Below are positions 1 to 10,089 of a DNA stretch of 64,000 bases, piece by piece. Source of the stretch: Rhodococcus sp. ARC_M5. Its GTDB lineage: Bacteria; Actinomycetota; Actinomycetes; Mycobacteriales; Mycobacteriaceae. Below the pieces are notes generated by a model. It was given only the letters and a program-made list of their open reading frames with translations. It made no database searches and was not told the DNA's origin. The stretch lies in NCBI RefSeq assembly GCF_022810405.1, contig NZ_JALGQE010000006.1, positions 248,001 through 312,000 of the forward strand. The letters are read 5' to 3'. Numbering within the stretch: the stretch's first letter is position 1; the number at the start of each line of letters is the position of its first letter. Made by a program: the position numbers and the translations under genes.

Positions 1-451
1 CCAGAATCTGGCAGGTGCTCGCATCGGAGAGCTTCCAGTCGCCGTCCATCAGTACCCAGGTCTGCGGAGACGGAGCTGCCGTCCCCCGAGGAGTGGCGAT
101 CGCGACGTCCGCGGTGGACGTCTCGCCCTCGACAGTCGGTTCGCCGACCTCGAAAGTGATCGCGCCGTAGTTCGCCAGGGCCCCTGTCATCGTTTCGAGG
201 TTCGTCAAGCGCGCCTGCCCGTTCTCCACGCTGCCGGCCTTCGTCGCCGCGTCGACGTCGGGGGCAACCAGTTGCAGCAGAGATGCTTCGAGTTCACCGG
301 ATGTCGGTACTGCGACGGCAGGCGCATCGGTTGCCGGGTCGCTGCTCTCGGCGGCCGACGTCGAATTGTGATCGGATTCGTTGCCCGAGCTGCACCCGGC
401 TACCGACACCGCCGCTGCCGCGAGTGCGAGACCTACCGAAAAAATGCGCAT
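1..451 (-). CDS. Putative lipoprotein (LppK-like position), 3' end outside window
   Basis: The reverse strand is open from an ATG at 451 to the window edge (150 codons). The start gives a classic lipoprotein signal peptide: MRIFSVGL, an Ala-rich hydrophobic stretch, then a lipobox ending AGC about residue 20, followed by a Ser/Asp/Ala-rich linker. A GTG two codons upstream (457) is an alternative start. The mature part has no motif I recognise; its last readable part (WVLMDGDWKLSDAS) resembles the closing strand pattern of small secreted NTF2-like or lipoprotein domains. In M. tuberculosis lppK (Rv2116) lies divergent to mpa, the same arrangement as here, so an LppK orthologue is plausible by position only. 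The lipoprotein call is firm; the function is unknown. Confidence 0.7.
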   Translation of the reverse strand, partial: MRIFSVGLALAAAAVSVAGCSSGNESDHNSTSAAESSDPATDAPAVAVPTSGELEASLLQLVAPDVDAATKAGSVENGQARLTNLETMTGALANYGAITFEVGEPTVEGETSTADVAIATPRGTAAPSPQTWVLMDGDWKLSDASTCQIL

Positions 452-634
452 CTTCACTGGTGCAGCCCCTGAATCCATCGTCCGCCAATCGGTTTGTCAG
501 GTGAGGCTAACATGAACTCGAGGGGTCTTCGGGGCCATCGAATCGGGCGGTTGCGGACAGCGTTCGTGGTGTCGGTCCGCACTTTCGGGCCGGTGCCGGT
601 AGCGTTGAAAGATCGTCACTGGGAGGAGTCGCTC

Positions 635-2398
635 ATGAGCTCAACAGACAATCCGGATGTGGCCGCGGCCAGAGCCGAACTGGACGCCGTGCGAGCCGAA
701 GCTGCTTCACTGCGTCGTCAACTGGGGGAGTCCCCCGAGCAGGTACGCGAACTCGAAGGTCGCGTGGACTCACTGTCGCTGCGCAATGCGAAGTTGATGG
801 ACACCCTCAAGGAGGCCAGGCAGCAGCTCATCGCACTCCGCGAGGAAGTCGACCGCCTCGGCCAGCCACCGAGCGGCTACGGCGTTCTGCTGAGCGTCTT
901 CGACGACGGCACCGTCGATGTGTTCACCTCCGGCCGCAAGATGCGCCTGACGTGCTCGCCCAACATCGAGGCCGATTCGTTGGCACCGGGACAGACGGTG
1001 CGCCTGAACGAGGCGCTGACCATCGTCGAGGCCTGCACCTTCGATCAGGTCGGCGAGATCAGCACTCTGCGCGAGCTTCTGGGCGACGGATCGCGAGCAC
1101 TCGTCGTCGGTCACGCCGACGAGGAGCGCGTCGTCTGGTTGGCCAAGCCGTTGATCGACATGGTCAACGACGAGGGCCCCATCGATCCGGACGAACCGTC
1201 GCGCAAACTGCGACCCGGTGACTCGCTGCTCGTCGACACCAAGGCCGGCTACGCCTTCGAGCGAGTCCCCAAGGCCGAGGTGGAGGATCTCGTTCTCGAA
1301 GAGGTCCCGGACGTCGGATACGGGGACATCGGCGGTCTCGGTCGACAGATCGAGCAGATTCGTGACGCCGTCGAACTTCCGTTCCTGCACAAGGATCTGT
1401 TCCGCGAGTACTCTCTGCGGCCACCGAAGGGTGTTCTGCTCTACGGACCTCCCGGCTGCGGAAAGACGTTGATTGCCAAGGCGGTTGCCAATTCGTTGGC
1501 CAAGAAGATCGCCGAGGCCCGCGGACAGGACGCCAAGGAAGCGAAGTCGTTCTTCCTCAACATCAAGGGCCCCGAACTGCTCAACAAGTTCGTCGGCGAG
1601 ACCGAGCGTCACATTCGCATGATCTTCCAGCGCGCCCGGGAGAAGGCGTCCGAGGGCACCCCGGTCATCGTGTTCTTCGACGAGATGGACTCGATCTTCC
1701 GTACCCGTGGTTCGGGCGTCTCGTCCGACGTCGAGACGACGGTCGTGCCGCAGCTACTCGCCGAGATCGACGGCGTGGAGGGCCTCGAGAACGTCATCGT
1801 GATCGGTGCCTCCAACCGTGAGGACATGATCGATCCCGCGATCCTGCGGCCCGGTCGCTTGGACGTGAAGATCAAGATCGAGCGACCCGACGCCGAATCG
1901 GCTCAGGACATCTTCTCCAAGTACCTGACCGACTCGCTTCCGGTCAATGCCGACGATGTGGCGGAGTTCGGCGGCGACCGTGCTGCCTGCATCCGAGGGA
2001 TGATCGACCGCGTCGTCGAGCGCATGTACGCGGAGAGCGACGACAACCGCTTCCTCGAGGTGACATATGCCAACGGAGACAAGGAAGTTCTGTACTTCAA
2101 GGATTTCAACTCCGGTGCCATGATCCAGAACATCGTCGACCGAGCGAAGAAGTACGCCATCAAGTCGGTACTCGAAACCGGCAATGCCGGTCTGCGCATT
2201 CAACACCTGTTCGACTCCATCGTCGACGAGTTCGCGGAGAACGAGGATCTGCCGAACACCACGAACCCGGACGACTGGGCTCGAATCTCCGGCAAGAAGG
2301 GCGAGCGGATCGTCTACATCCGCACGCTGGTCACCGGCAAGAACGCCAGCGCAAGCCGGGCAATCGACACCGAGGCCAACACCGGCCAGTACCTGTAG
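635..2398 (+). CDS. mpa: Mpa/ARC proteasomal AAA+ ATPase
   Basis: Hexameric ATPase that binds pupylated proteins, unfolds them and threads them into the 20S proteasome. The ATG at 635 has GGGAGGAG just upstream and gives 587 residues, the usual family length; an in-frame GTG/ATG extension back to 494 lacks family character. Visible: N-terminal coiled coil (about residues 10-75) that captures Pup, two OB-fold segments (about 80-215), Walker A GPPGCGKT (271-278), Walker B VIVFFDE (344-350), and the C-terminal GQYL tail whose penultimate Tyr docks on the proteasome. It is divergent from the lipoprotein gene and starts the dop-pup-prcBA series. Family assignment is essentially certain. Confidence 0.97.
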   Translation: MSSTDNPDVAAARAELDAVRAEAASLRRQLGESPEQVRELEGRVDSLSLRNAKLMDTLKEARQQLIALREEVDRLGQPPSGYGVLLSVFDDGTVDVFTSGRKMRLTCSPNIEADSLAPGQTVRLNEALTIVEACTFDQVGEISTLRELLGDGSRALVVGHADEERVVWLAKPLIDMVNDEGPIDPDEPSRKLRPGDSLLVDTKAGYAFERVPKAEVEDLVLEEVPDVGYGDIGGLGRQIEQIRDAVELPFLHKDLFREYSLRPPKGVLLYGPPGCGKTLIAKAVANSLAKKIAEARGQDAKEAKSFFLNIKGPELLNKFVGETERHIRMIFQRAREKASEGTPVIVFFDEMDSIFRTRGSGVSSDVETTVVPQLLAEIDGVEGLENVIVIGASNREDMIDPAILRPGRLDVKIKIERPDAESAQDIFSKYLTDSLPVNADDVAEFGGDRAACIRGMIDRVVERMYAESDDNRFLEVTYANGDKEVLYFKDFNSGAMIQNIVDRAKKYAIKSVLETGNAGLRIQHLFDSIVDEFAENEDLPNTTNPDDWARISGKKGERIVYIRTLVTGKNASASRAIDTEANTGQYL

Positions 2399-2403
2399 AT
2401 CCC

Positions 2404-2458
2404 GCACAGACCTGTTTCGGGGCGCGTCCGCACAGGGCGCGCCCCGATTCGTCTGTGC
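2404..2458 (+). terminator. Nested hairpin between mpa and dop
   Basis: An outer 8-bp stem (GCACAGAC at 2404-2411 with GTCTGTGC at 2451-2458) encloses an inner 9-bp GC stem (2418-2426 with 2438-2446). There is no U-tract, as is common in high-GC actinobacteria. It lies 5 bp after the mpa stop and ends 20 bp before dop, so it could terminate or attenuate mpa transcription or protect the mRNA end. Pairing is read directly; the function is inferred. Confidence 0.55.
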
Positions 2459-2478
2459 ACTCCGTCTAGGCTCGACTG

Positions 2479-3978
2479 ATGCAGCGCATCATCGGTATCG
2501 AGGTCGAGTACGGAATTTCGTCGCCTACCGAACCCACCGCAAACCCGATCCTGACGTCGACCCAGGCAGTGTTGGCCTACGCGGCAGCAGCAGGGGTGCC
2601 GCGGGCCAAGCGCACGCGCTGGGACTACGAGGTCGAATCTCCGCTACGCGACGCCCGCGGCTTCGACCTCGGGCGCTTCAGCGGCCCGGCTCCGGTCATC
2701 GACGCCGACGAAATCGGTGCGGCCAACATGATTCTCACCAACGGGGCCCGCCTCTACGTCGACCACGCTCACCCCGAGTACTCGGCTCCGGAGGTCCGTG
2801 ATCCCCTGGACGCAGTCATCTGGGACAAAGCAGGCGAGCGCGTGATGGAAGCGGCTGCACGGCACGCGTCGAGCGTCCCGGGGGCGCCACGCCTGCAGCT
2901 GTACAAGAACAACGTCGACGGCAAAGGCGCGTCGTACGGCACGCACGAGAACTACTTGATGTCGCGCGAGACGCCGTTCTCGGCGGTCATCGCCGGTCTG
3001 TCGCCGTTCTTCGCCTCCAGGCAGGTCATCACCGGTTCGGGACGCGTCGGAATCGGCCAGTCGGGCGACGAGGCCGGCTTCCAGCTCTCGCAGCGGGCGG
3101 ATTACATCGAGGTGGAGGTGGGGCTCGAGACCACCCTCAAACGCGGCATCATCAACACGCGCGACGAACCGCACGCGGACGCCGACAAGTATCGCCGCCT
3201 GCATTGCATCATCGGCGACGCCAATCTCGCCGAGATGTCCACCTATCTGAAGGTGGGCACCACAGCGCTCGTACTCGACATCATCGAGGCCGGGGTCGAC
3301 CTGTCCGATCTGCAGCTGGCCAGGCCGGTGACCGCTGTTCATCAGATCAGCCACGATCCGACGCTGCGCAAGGCCGTCGCTCTGGCGGACGGCCGCGAAC
3401 TGACCGGGCTTGCGCTGCAGCGGATCTACCACCAGCGCGTTGCGAAGTTCGTCGCTGCCGAGGGCAGTGACGATGCGCGAGCACTGGACGTGCTCGACAA
3501 GTGGGCGATGGTCCTCGACCTCCTCGAACGCGATCCGATGGAATGCGCGCATCTGTTGGACTGGCCTGCGAAACTGCGGCTGCTCGAGGGTTTCCGCCAG
3601 CGGGAGGGGCTCGGCTGGTCGGCGCCGAGGCTGCATCTGGTGGACCTGCAGTACTCCGATGTTCGCCTGGACAAAGGCCTGTACAACCGGCTGGTTGCCC
3701 GAGGGTCGATGGATCGATTGGTCACCGAGCAGCAGGTGCTCGATGCCGTCGGCACGCCGCCGGAGGATACGAGGGCCTACTTCCGCGGCGAGTGTCTACG
3801 CAAGTTCGGGGCCGACATCGCTGCTGCGAGCTGGGACTCGGTCATCTTCGATCTCGGCGGTGACTCCCTCGTTCGCATTCCGACCCTCGAGCCACTCCGA
3901 GGCACCAAATCGCATGTCGGTGCATTGCTCGAGTCGGTCGACAGCGCCGCAGAACTCGTCGATCAGCTCACCAACTGA
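2479..3978 (+). CDS. dop: Dop, Pup deamidase/depupylase
   Basis: Converts the C-terminal Gln of Pup to Glu and removes Pup from conjugates. It is a 499-residue carboxylate-amine ligase-fold protein. The N-terminus [14 protein letters not shown] carries the metal/ATP-binding Glu pattern; [14 protein letters not shown] and [17 protein letters not shown] are shared with PafA. The stretch after residue 38 ([19 protein letters not shown]) corresponds to the Dop-loop absent from PafA and separates the paralogues. The ATG at 2479 is the only sensible start. It is followed 194 bp later by pup, the partner substrate. Call is firm. Confidence 0.96.
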   Translation: MQRIIGIEVEYGISSPTEPTANPILTSTQAVLAYAAAAGVPRAKRTRWDYEVESPLRDARGFDLGRFSGPAPVIDADEIGAANMILTNGARLYVDHAHPEYSAPEVRDPLDAVIWDKAGERVMEAAARHASSVPGAPRLQLYKNNVDGKGASYGTHENYLMSRETPFSAVIAGLSPFFASRQVITGSGRVGIGQSGDEAGFQLSQRADYIEVEVGLETTLKRGIINTRDEPHADADKYRRLHCIIGDANLAEMSTYLKVGTTALVLDIIEAGVDLSDLQLARPVTAVHQISHDPTLRKAVALADGRELTGLALQRIYHQRVAKFVAAEGSDDARALDVLDKWAMVLDLLERDPMECAHLLDWPAKLRLLEGFRQREGLGWSAPRLHLVDLQYSDVRLDKGLYNRLVARGSMDRLVTEQQVLDAVGTPPEDTRAYFRGECLRKFGADIAAASWDSVIFDLGGDSLVRIPTLEPLRGTKSHVGALLESVDSAAELVDQLTN

Positions 3979-4172
3979 CGCCCCAGGCGACAAGGGTCGA
4001 CTATTCGCGGTGTCTTGCCAACCGGCGGAGTCGGTCTGTCGGTAGGGTAAAGGTCCGTGCACTTTCGGCGGAACGTTCGGTTGCACTTGCACATCCACGA
4101 CGGTGCACCTCGAATCGATCGGTGAGAGTGCAGTAGATCTGTTTTCTCGATACACGGAGGAGGTCGGCGACT

Positions 4173-4367
4173 ATGGCTCAGGAGCAGACACGGCGCTCTG
4201 GCGGCGGCGACGACGATGAGGTTCCAGGCGATACCGGAGCCGGTGGTCAGGAACGGCGCGAGAAGCTGGCCGAGGAGACCGACGACCTTCTCGACGAGAT
4301 CGACGACGTGCTGGAGGAGAACGCCGAGGACTTCGTCCGCGCCTACGTTCAGAAGGGCGGCCAGTGA
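4173..4367 (+). CDS. pup: Prokaryotic ubiquitin-like protein Pup
   Basis: A 64-residue disordered protein ligated through its C-terminus to substrate lysines. It has a Gly/Asp-rich N-terminal half, the Mpa-binding acidic helix ([19 protein letters not shown]), [11 protein letters not shown] and the terminal GGQ. Ending in Gln rather than Glu means Dop must deamidate it before PafA can use it. The ATG has a strong GGAGGAGGT about 8 nt upstream. The 194-bp gap before it shows no gene and probably carries a promoter, though I cannot fix one. The stop overlaps the prcB GTG by 4 bp, implying translational coupling. Confidence 0.97.
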   Translation: MAQEQTRRSGGGDDDEVPGDTGAGGQERREKLAEETDDLLDEIDDVLEENAEDFVRAYVQKGGQ

Positions 4368-5305
4368 CGGTGGATCGTTCGGACCCACGGTCGGCCGGCG
4401 ACGGAATGACGATCCCACTGGGGTCGAGCAGCTCGTCGTTCTCCGACTACCTTCGTCGACACGCCCCCCATCTGTTGCCCGAGAGCGGGATCGCGGCGGA
4501 TCTGGCGTCGCACACCGCCAACGGCACCACCGACAAGTCCGGCATTGCTCCGCACGGGACGACGATCGTCGCCCTGACCTACGCGGGCGGCGTTCTGATC
4601 GCAGGGGACCGCCGTGCCACCCAGGGCAATCTGATCGCCAACCGCGATATGCAGAAGGTCTACGTCACCGACGAGTACTCCGCCGCGGGCATCGCCGGGA
4701 CTGCAGGCATCGCGATCGAACTCGTTCGGCTCTTCGCCGTCGAGCTCGAGCACTACGAGAAGATCGAAGGGGTTCCGCTCACCTTCAACGGTAAGGCCAA
4801 CAAACTCTCGTCGATGGTGCGGAGCAATCTCGGCGCCGCGATGCAAGGACTCGCCGCGGTCCCCTTGCTGGTCGGATTCGACATCGACATCTCGGACCCC
4901 GACCGTGCCGGACGTATCGTGTCCTACGACGTGGTCGGCGGACGCTACGAGGAGCGTTCGGGCTACCACGCGGTGGGGTCGGGATCTCTGTTCGCCAAAT
5001 CCGCGCTCAAGAAGCTCTATCGCCCAGGGATGTCGGAGGACGAGGCGATTCGGGCCGCGGTGGAGTCGCTGTACGACGCAGCCGACGACGACTCGGCCAC
5101 CGGCGGACCCGACGTCACCCGAGGGATCTACCCGACGGCCGTCGCGATCACCAGCATCGGCGCGGATGATGTTGCGCACGACCGGATTTCGGCAGCGGCG
5201 CGGTCCGTTCTCGCCGAACGAACCGAGAGTGCCGCGCACACCGGTGGTGCCGAGCACCACACCCGGGCCGGCCAGCAAGTGAGCGAAGGGGGTAGCGCAC
5301 CATGA
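4364..5305 (+). CDS. prcB: 20S proteasome beta subunit
   Basis: Catalytic N-terminal-nucleophile subunit of the bacterial proteasome. Starting at the GTG overlapping the pup stop, the precursor is 313 residues with a propeptide ending HG before [11 protein letters not shown], so the catalytic Thr is residue 66 (codon at 4559). GDRRATQGN and GTAGIA follow as in other actinobacterial PrcB. An ATG at 4406 is another possible start within the propeptide and would not alter the mature enzyme. The acidic, Ser/Gly-rich tail is unremarkable. It overlaps prcA by 4 bp (ATGA), fitting 1:1 synthesis of the two rings. Confidence 0.97.
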   Translation: MTVDRSDPRSAGDGMTIPLGSSSSSFSDYLRRHAPHLLPESGIAADLASHTANGTTDKSGIAPHGTTIVALTYAGGVLIAGDRRATQGNLIANRDMQKVYVTDEYSAAGIAGTAGIAIELVRLFAVELEHYEKIEGVPLTFNGKANKLSSMVRSNLGAAMQGLAAVPLLVGFDIDISDPDRAGRIVSYDVVGGRYEERSGYHAVGSGSLFAKSALKKLYRPGMSEDEAIRAAVESLYDAADDDSATGGPDVTRGIYPTAVAITSIGADDVAHDRISAAARSVLAERTESAAHTGGAEHHTRAGQQVSEGGSAP

Positions 5306-6075
5306 CGATGCCGTACTACGCATCTGCCGAACAGATCATGCGTGATCGTTCGGAATTGGCGCGCAAGGGAATCGGGCGAGGCCGCAGCGTCATCGTGCTG
5401 ACGTATGCGGACGGGGTCCTGTTCGTGGCCGAGAACCGCTCGACGGCGTTGCACAAGGTCAGCGAACTCTATGACCGGATCGGCTTCGCGGCCGTGGGCA
5501 AGTACAACGAGTTCGAGAACCTGCGCAAGGCCGGCATTCAGCACGCCGACATCAAGGGGTACACCTACGATCGGCGTGACGTGACCGGACGTTCGCTCGC
5601 CAAGACGTATGCCCAGGCACTCGGCACGATCTTCACCGAGCAGCTCAAGCCCTACGAGGTCGAGATCTGTGTCGCGGAGGTGTCGCATCAGGACGAGCCG
5701 ATCTCGACGCAGCTGTACCGCATCACTTACGACGGATCCATCGTCGACGAGCAGGATTTCGTCGTCATGGGCGGGACTACCGAGCCGATCGTGGCTGCGC
5801 TGAAGGACACGTACCGTTCCGGCCTCGATCTGGCGGACGCGGTACGTGTTGCGGTCGACGCACTCACGGCAGGCCCGGTGACGCCGCCTGCTGCGGGCGG
5901 CGAGCCGGAGAAGAAGGTTCTCGAAGTATCGGCGCTCGAAGTCGCCGTACTCGACCAAGGGCGGCCGCGACGAGCGTTCAGGCGCATCGCCGGAGCCGCG
6001 CTGGAAGAAATGTTGCCGGCTCCGGAAGCGTCGGTGGAGGCAGCGACCGACACCGACGGGGAATCGTCCTCGTAA
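5302..6075 (+). CDS. prcA: 20S proteasome alpha subunit
   Basis: Non-catalytic outer-ring subunit forming the gate and the docking pockets for the Mpa tail. 257 residues; begins [24 protein letters not shown] (the gating segment and H0 helix), then [20 protein letters not shown], and continues through the alpha fold with [13 protein letters not shown]. It ends in an acidic Ser-rich tail, as in relatives. The start ATG overlaps the prcB stop. The gene faces the PAP2/DAGK gene tail-to-tail with a hairpin at the junction. Confidence 0.96.
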   Translation: MTMPYYASAEQIMRDRSELARKGIGRGRSVIVLTYADGVLFVAENRSTALHKVSELYDRIGFAAVGKYNEFENLRKAGIQHADIKGYTYDRRDVTGRSLAKTYAQALGTIFTEQLKPYEVEICVAEVSHQDEPISTQLYRITYDGSIVDEQDFVVMGGTTEPIVAALKDTYRSGLDLADAVRVAVDALTAGPVTPPAAGGEPEKKVLEVSALEVAVLDQGRPRRAFRRIAGAALEEMLPAPEASVEAATDTDGESSS

Positions 6076-6102
6076 CAGGACCCCGACGCTCGTGACGTGC
6101 CG

Positions 6103-6130
6103 CGCGCTCTACCGCTTCCGGTAGAGCGCG
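6103..6130. terminator. Bidirectional terminator hairpin at prcA / PAP2-DAGK junction
   Basis: A perfect 12-bp stem, CGCGCTCTACCG (6103-6114) with CGGTAGAGCGCG (6119-6130), and a 4-nt loop CTTC. It sits between two convergent genes and overlaps the last codons of the minus-strand gene. No T-run. Placement and symmetry fit a shared terminator for both strands. Confidence 0.7.
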
Positions 6131-7578
6131 AGGCCGTTCTTGTCACTGCTGAACTCGAATCGTGTTCCGTCGCCCACCACCTCGCCGTCGGCCGCGAGCG
6201 CAACGGGAGCGCCATCCACCTCGACGGTCAGCTTCTTCACCGCTCGACGGACGTAGGCGGGCGACGAGCCGAGGGTGCCGGTCAACGTTGCCCACAGCAG
6301 TCTGGTCCTGGATGCCTTCGGCTCCGACGGCAGAAACCGAACATCGAGCGTTCCGGTGTGAATGCTGCTGCGAGACATGGGGACTTGGTCTTCCGGTACG
6401 TAGTTACCGTTACCGACGAACAGCATCCAGACCGAGTGCTTGGTGCCGTCGAGCCGGATGTTCAGCGGTTCGGCAGCAGCCAGGACCCTCGTCATCGCGA
6501 TCGCGGCGGCCGGCCATTTGCCGATTCGGCGCTGCAGCTTCTGACGCAGCCGCACCGAGTCGGGGTAGCCACCGAATGTGGCGGTGTTGACGAACGACAC
6601 ACTGCGGCCGTCGACGGACACCTCGGCGATGTCCACCAGTTCGGCGGTGCCCGCTTCGACGGCAGCAGCAGTGTCTTCCACGACGGTCAGCCCGGTGTCG
6701 CGAGCGAAGTGGTTGAGGGTGCCGCCCGGAAATGCTGCGAGCGGCAAGCCGTTCCGCACCGCCGATGCGGCAACACTGACCACCGTGCCGTCACCACCGC
6801 AGACACCGAGGGCGCGCGGAGACGTGCTTCGGATCCGCTGCTCCAGTTGCTCGTTGAAGTCCTGATCGGGATCGGGCACGAACAGATCGGCGTCCGGAAG
6901 TGCTCGACGGATCGCATCGGGCACCGCTTCCGAATCGTCGCCCGAACCCGGATTGACCAGCACCAGCAGCCCCCGGCCGCCGTGCAGTGGCTCGACCTCG
7001 GCCGGGGAGCCCAGATCGGCGGGCTTTTCCGACCGCACGGCCCACCAGCGACGGGTGGAGAACGCGATGGCCGAGCCGAGAGCGGCACCGGCGATGACGT
7101 CTGTCGGCCAATGCACCCCGACGTGGACCCGGGAGTAACACACCGCGGCCGCGACGGGTGCCAGCAGCGCGCCCGCCACCGGGGATTCGATCGCCACCGC
7201 CGTGACGAACGCAGCCGCCGACGCCGAATGCCCGGAGGGAAACGACGACGACACCGGCGGAGCGAGGACCTGGCGCAGGACGGGAACCGACTCGGAATCT
7301 GGTCGCGTCCGCGGGAACAGCGGTTTGAGCAGGCCGTTCGCCACCGAGCTCGCACCCGCCAGCGCCACGAGACCCCGAACCCCGCCGCGTCGGGCCGGGC
7401 CACCTGCAGCCACGAGAAGCGCGGCCGCGCCGAGCCACAGACGACCGTGGTCGGCGGCATTACTCAACGTGCGCAGGCCGCCGTCCGCTCTGCTCTGCCG
7501 CAGAGCAGCACTTCGTGCGACCAGGGACAGATCCCACGCGTGAACGGTCGTCGAGATCGAGGTGCGCGTGGAAGTCAT
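6109..7578 (-). CDS. PAP2 phosphatase / diacylglycerol-kinase-like lipid kinase fusion
   Basis: A two-domain membrane protein of 489 residues. The N-terminal half has the three PAP2 phosphatase motifs: KPLFPRTRP (85-93), PSGH (114-117) and SRVHVGVHWPTD (149-160), with hydrophobic segments around them. The C-terminal half is a DAGK/sphingosine-kinase-type catalytic domain with LVNPGSG (about 207), GGDGT (261-265) and PGGTLNHFA. The pairing suggests phosphate removal and addition on a lipid such as a phosphatidate or polyprenyl species, but the substrate is unknown. ATG at 7578 chosen because it begins MTSTRTS close to the domain; an in-frame ATG exists at 7614. It separates prcA from pafA on the opposite strand. 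Confidence 0.85.
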   Translation of the reverse strand: MTSTRTSISTTVHAWDLSLVARSAALRQSRADGGLRTLSNAADHGRLWLGAAALLVAAGGPARRGGVRGLVALAGASSVANGLLKPLFPRTRPDSESVPVLRQVLAPPVSSSFPSGHSASAAAFVTAVAIESPVAGALLAPVAAAVCYSRVHVGVHWPTDVIAGAALGSAIAFSTRRWWAVRSEKPADLGSPAEVEPLHGGRGLLVLVNPGSGDDSEAVPDAIRRALPDADLFVPDPDQDFNEQLEQRIRSTSPRALGVCGGDGTVVSVAASAVRNGLPLAAFPGGTLNHFARDTGLTVVEDTAAAVEAGTAELVDIAEVSVDGRSVSFVNTATFGGYPDSVRLRQKLQRRIGKWPAAAIAMTRVLAAAEPLNIRLDGTKHSVWMLFVGNGNYVPEDQVPMSRSSIHTGTLDVRFLPSEPKASRTRLLWATLTGTLGSSPAYVRRAVKKLTVEVDGAPVALAADGEVVGDGTRFEFSSDKNGLALYRKR

Positions 7579-7676
7579 GAGGCCCAGCCTAGGCACGTGC
7601 GACGGCATCCTCACGGACGGACGACATCGGGGCGCTCCGACACATCGTTTCGAGGGTTGCGTTGTAGTGTCGAAGT

Positions 7677-9035
7677 GTGCAGCGACGAATTATGGGCATC
7701 GAGACAGAGTTCGGTGTCACATGTACTTTCCACGGACATCGACGGCTGAGTCCGGACGAAGTGGCTCGCTATCTGTTTCGCCGAGTCGTCTCGTGGGGTC
7801 GCAGCTCGAATGTGTTCCTTCGCAACGGTGCCCGCCTGTACCTCGACGTCGGCTCGCACCCCGAGTACGCCACCGCCGAGTGCGACAGTCTGTTGCAGTT
7901 GGTCACCCACGACCGCGCCGGCGAGCGGGTATTGGAAGACCTGCTCATAGACGCCGAGCAGCGCCTGGCAGAAGAGGGCATCGGGGGCGATATCTATCTG
8001 TTCAAGAACAACACCGACTCGGCGGGAAACTCCTACGGCTGCCACGAGAACTTCCTCGTCCAGCGTGCCGGTGAGTTCTCCCGAATCTCGGACGTTCTGC
8101 TGCCGTTCCTGGTCACGCGCCAGTTGATCTGTGGCGCAGGCAAGGTACTCCAGACGCCGAAGGCTGCGACGTTCTGCCTGTCGCAGCGCGCCGAGCACAT
8201 CTGGGAAGGCGTCTCCTCGGCCACCACTCGTTCGCGGCCGATCATCAACACTCGCGACGAGCCGCACGCCGACGCCGAGAAGTACCGCCGGCTACACGTC
8301 ATCGTGGGTGACTCGAACATGGCCGAGACGTCGACGATGCTCAAGGTCGGAACGGCAGCCCTCGTTCTCGAAATGATCGAGGCGGGTGTGTCCTTCCGAG
8401 ATTTCGCATTGGACAATCCGATTCGCGCCATCCGCGAGGTCAGTCACGATCTCACCGGACGGCGTCCCGTTCGACTGGCCGGGGGACGACAGGCCAGCGC
8501 CCTCGACATTCAGCGCGAGTACTACGCACGAGCCGTCGAGCATCTCAAGACGCGCGAGCCGAACACTCAGGTGGAACAGGTCGTCGACCTGTGGGGACGG
8601 ACTCTCGACGCCATCGAGACACAGGATTTCGCGAAGGTGGACACCGAGATCGACTGGGTGATAAAGCGCAAGCTGTTCCAGCGCTACCAGGACCGGTACT
8701 CGATGGAGCTCTCCGATCCCAAGATTGCTCAGTTGGACCTGGCTTACCACGACATCAAGCGCGGCCGGGGAGTGTTCGACCTGTTGCAGCGCAAGGGGTT
8801 GGCCAAGCGTGTCACCGAGGACGAGCAGATCGACGAGGCCGTGGATCTGCCGCCGCAGACCACCCGAGCCAAGCTGCGCGGAGAGTTCATCACGGCCGCC
8901 CAGGAAGCAGGTCGCGACTTCACGGTGGACTGGGTGCACCTCAAGCTCAACGACCAGGCTCAGCGAACCGTCCTGTGCAAGGACCCGTTCCGCTCGGTCG
9001 ACGAGCGAGTGGAGAGGCTGATCGCGTCGATGTAG
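7677..9035 (+). CDS. pafA: PafA, Pup-protein ligase
   Basis: ATP-dependent ligase that phosphorylates the Pup C-terminal Glu and joins it to a substrate lysine. 452 residues, the normal length, starting at GTG 7677 ([16 protein letters not shown]). It contains GIETEFG (metal/ATP site), [35 protein letters not shown] and [17 protein letters not shown], and lacks the Dop-loop. First gene of the pafABC run; pafB follows after 61 bp. Confidence 0.97.
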   Translation: MQRRIMGIETEFGVTCTFHGHRRLSPDEVARYLFRRVVSWGRSSNVFLRNGARLYLDVGSHPEYATAECDSLLQLVTHDRAGERVLEDLLIDAEQRLAEEGIGGDIYLFKNNTDSAGNSYGCHENFLVQRAGEFSRISDVLLPFLVTRQLICGAGKVLQTPKAATFCLSQRAEHIWEGVSSATTRSRPIINTRDEPHADAEKYRRLHVIVGDSNMAETSTMLKVGTAALVLEMIEAGVSFRDFALDNPIRAIREVSHDLTGRRPVRLAGGRQASALDIQREYYARAVEHLKTREPNTQVEQVVDLWGRTLDAIETQDFAKVDTEIDWVIKRKLFQRYQDRYSMELSDPKIAQLDLAYHDIKRGRGVFDLLQRKGLAKRVTEDEQIDEAVDLPPQTTRAKLRGEFITAAQEAGRDFTVDWVHLKLNDQAQRTVLCKDPFRSVDERVERLIASM

Positions 9036-9096
9036 TGCCGGACGCAGTCGGGTCGTTACCGCTGCGGCCACCCACGAGCAACTAGGCTCGACTGTC

Positions 9097-10089
9097 GTGG
9101 CCACCACCAAAGTCGAACGCCTGATGAATCTGGTCATCTGTCTGCTGTCGACACGTCAGTTCCTCACCGCGGAGTGGATCCGCGAGAGCGTTGCCGGATA
9201 CGACGACTCCACCAGCCACGACGCGTTCAGCAGAATGTTCGAGCGGGACAAGAACGAACTGCGTGACCTCGGTGTCCCGTTGGAGACCGGTACCGCGACG
9301 CGGTTCGGTGGCGTCGAGGGCTATCGCATCAACCGCGATGCCTACGAACTGCCCGACATCGACCTCACCAGCGAGGAATCGGCCGCCGTCGCGGTCGCCG
9401 TCAAGCTATGGGAATCGCCCGAGCTCACCTCCGCGGCACAGAGCGCCTTGCTCAAACTCCGAGCCGCGGGAATACAGGTCGACCAAAACGAGTCGGCCGC
9501 GTCGGTGACCGCGGTTCCCGCACGCACTCGGGGCTCCGAACCTGCACTGGGTGCCTTGCTGGCCGCGATCGACGACGGCAAGTCGGTGCGGTTCCAACAC
9601 CGCCCGTCGTTGACCGAGCCGTTCACCACCAGAACCGTCCAGCCCTGGGGTGTCGTGACGTTTCGCGGTCGCTGGTATCTGGTGGGACACGACGTGGACC
9701 GCAACGACACCCGCACGTTTCGCCTCTCCCGAATCGGCGACGAGGTCAAGGCGTTCGGCACCCCGCAGAGCGTCCGCAGGCCCGACGGCGTCGATCTGCA
9801 GGACATCGTCCGTCGAGTCGCGGGTACGTCCTCGGTATCGGGCACGGCCCGGGTATGGCTGCACGACGGAAGGGCGCTGGAATTGCGCAGGATGGGAACG
9901 GTGGTCGGCGTGCAGAGCCTCGGTACCCGCAGCGGCACTGTCGTCGAGGTTCCCGTGCGGTCATGGGATTGGATCTCGCGGTTGATCGCAGGTCACGGAG
10001 CGGATGCGGTGGTACTCGAACCCGCCGAGCTGCGCGCAGACGTGATCTCGACCCTGCAGACGGCGGCCGACGTGGAGAACGAGCGATGA
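9097..10089 (+). CDS. pafB: PafB, WYL-domain transcriptional regulator
   Basis: 330 residues from GTG 9097. An N-terminal winged-helix region (RLMNLVICLLSTRQFLTAEWI and a Phe/Arg-rich recognition segment, residues 1-80) is followed by a WYL domain with FRGRWYLVGHD (about residue 188) and a C-terminal extension. In mycobacteria PafB and PafC form one complex that activates the LexA/RecA-independent DNA damage response; the name comes from linkage to pafA, not from pupylation. The stop overlaps the pafC ATG (ATGA), fitting a stoichiometric heterodimer. Confidence 0.93.
   Translation: MATTKVERLMNLVICLLSTRQFLTAEWIRESVAGYDDSTSHDAFSRMFERDKNELRDLGVPLETGTATRFGGVEGYRINRDAYELPDIDLTSEESAAVAVAVKLWESPELTSAAQSALLKLRAAGIQVDQNESAASVTAVPARTRGSEPALGALLAAIDDGKSVRFQHRPSLTEPFTTRTVQPWGVVTFRGRWYLVGHDVDRNDTRTFRLSRIGDEVKAFGTPQSVRRPDGVDLQDIVRRVAGTSSVSGTARVWLHDGRALELRRMGTVVGVQSLGTRSGTVVEVPVRSWDWISRLIAGHGADAVVLEPAELRADVISTLQTAADVENER

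Noticed and set aside
494-634. N-terminal extension of Mpa to 494
   Set aside because: No conserved residues; the ATG at 635 has a strong GGAGGAG and gives the normal length.
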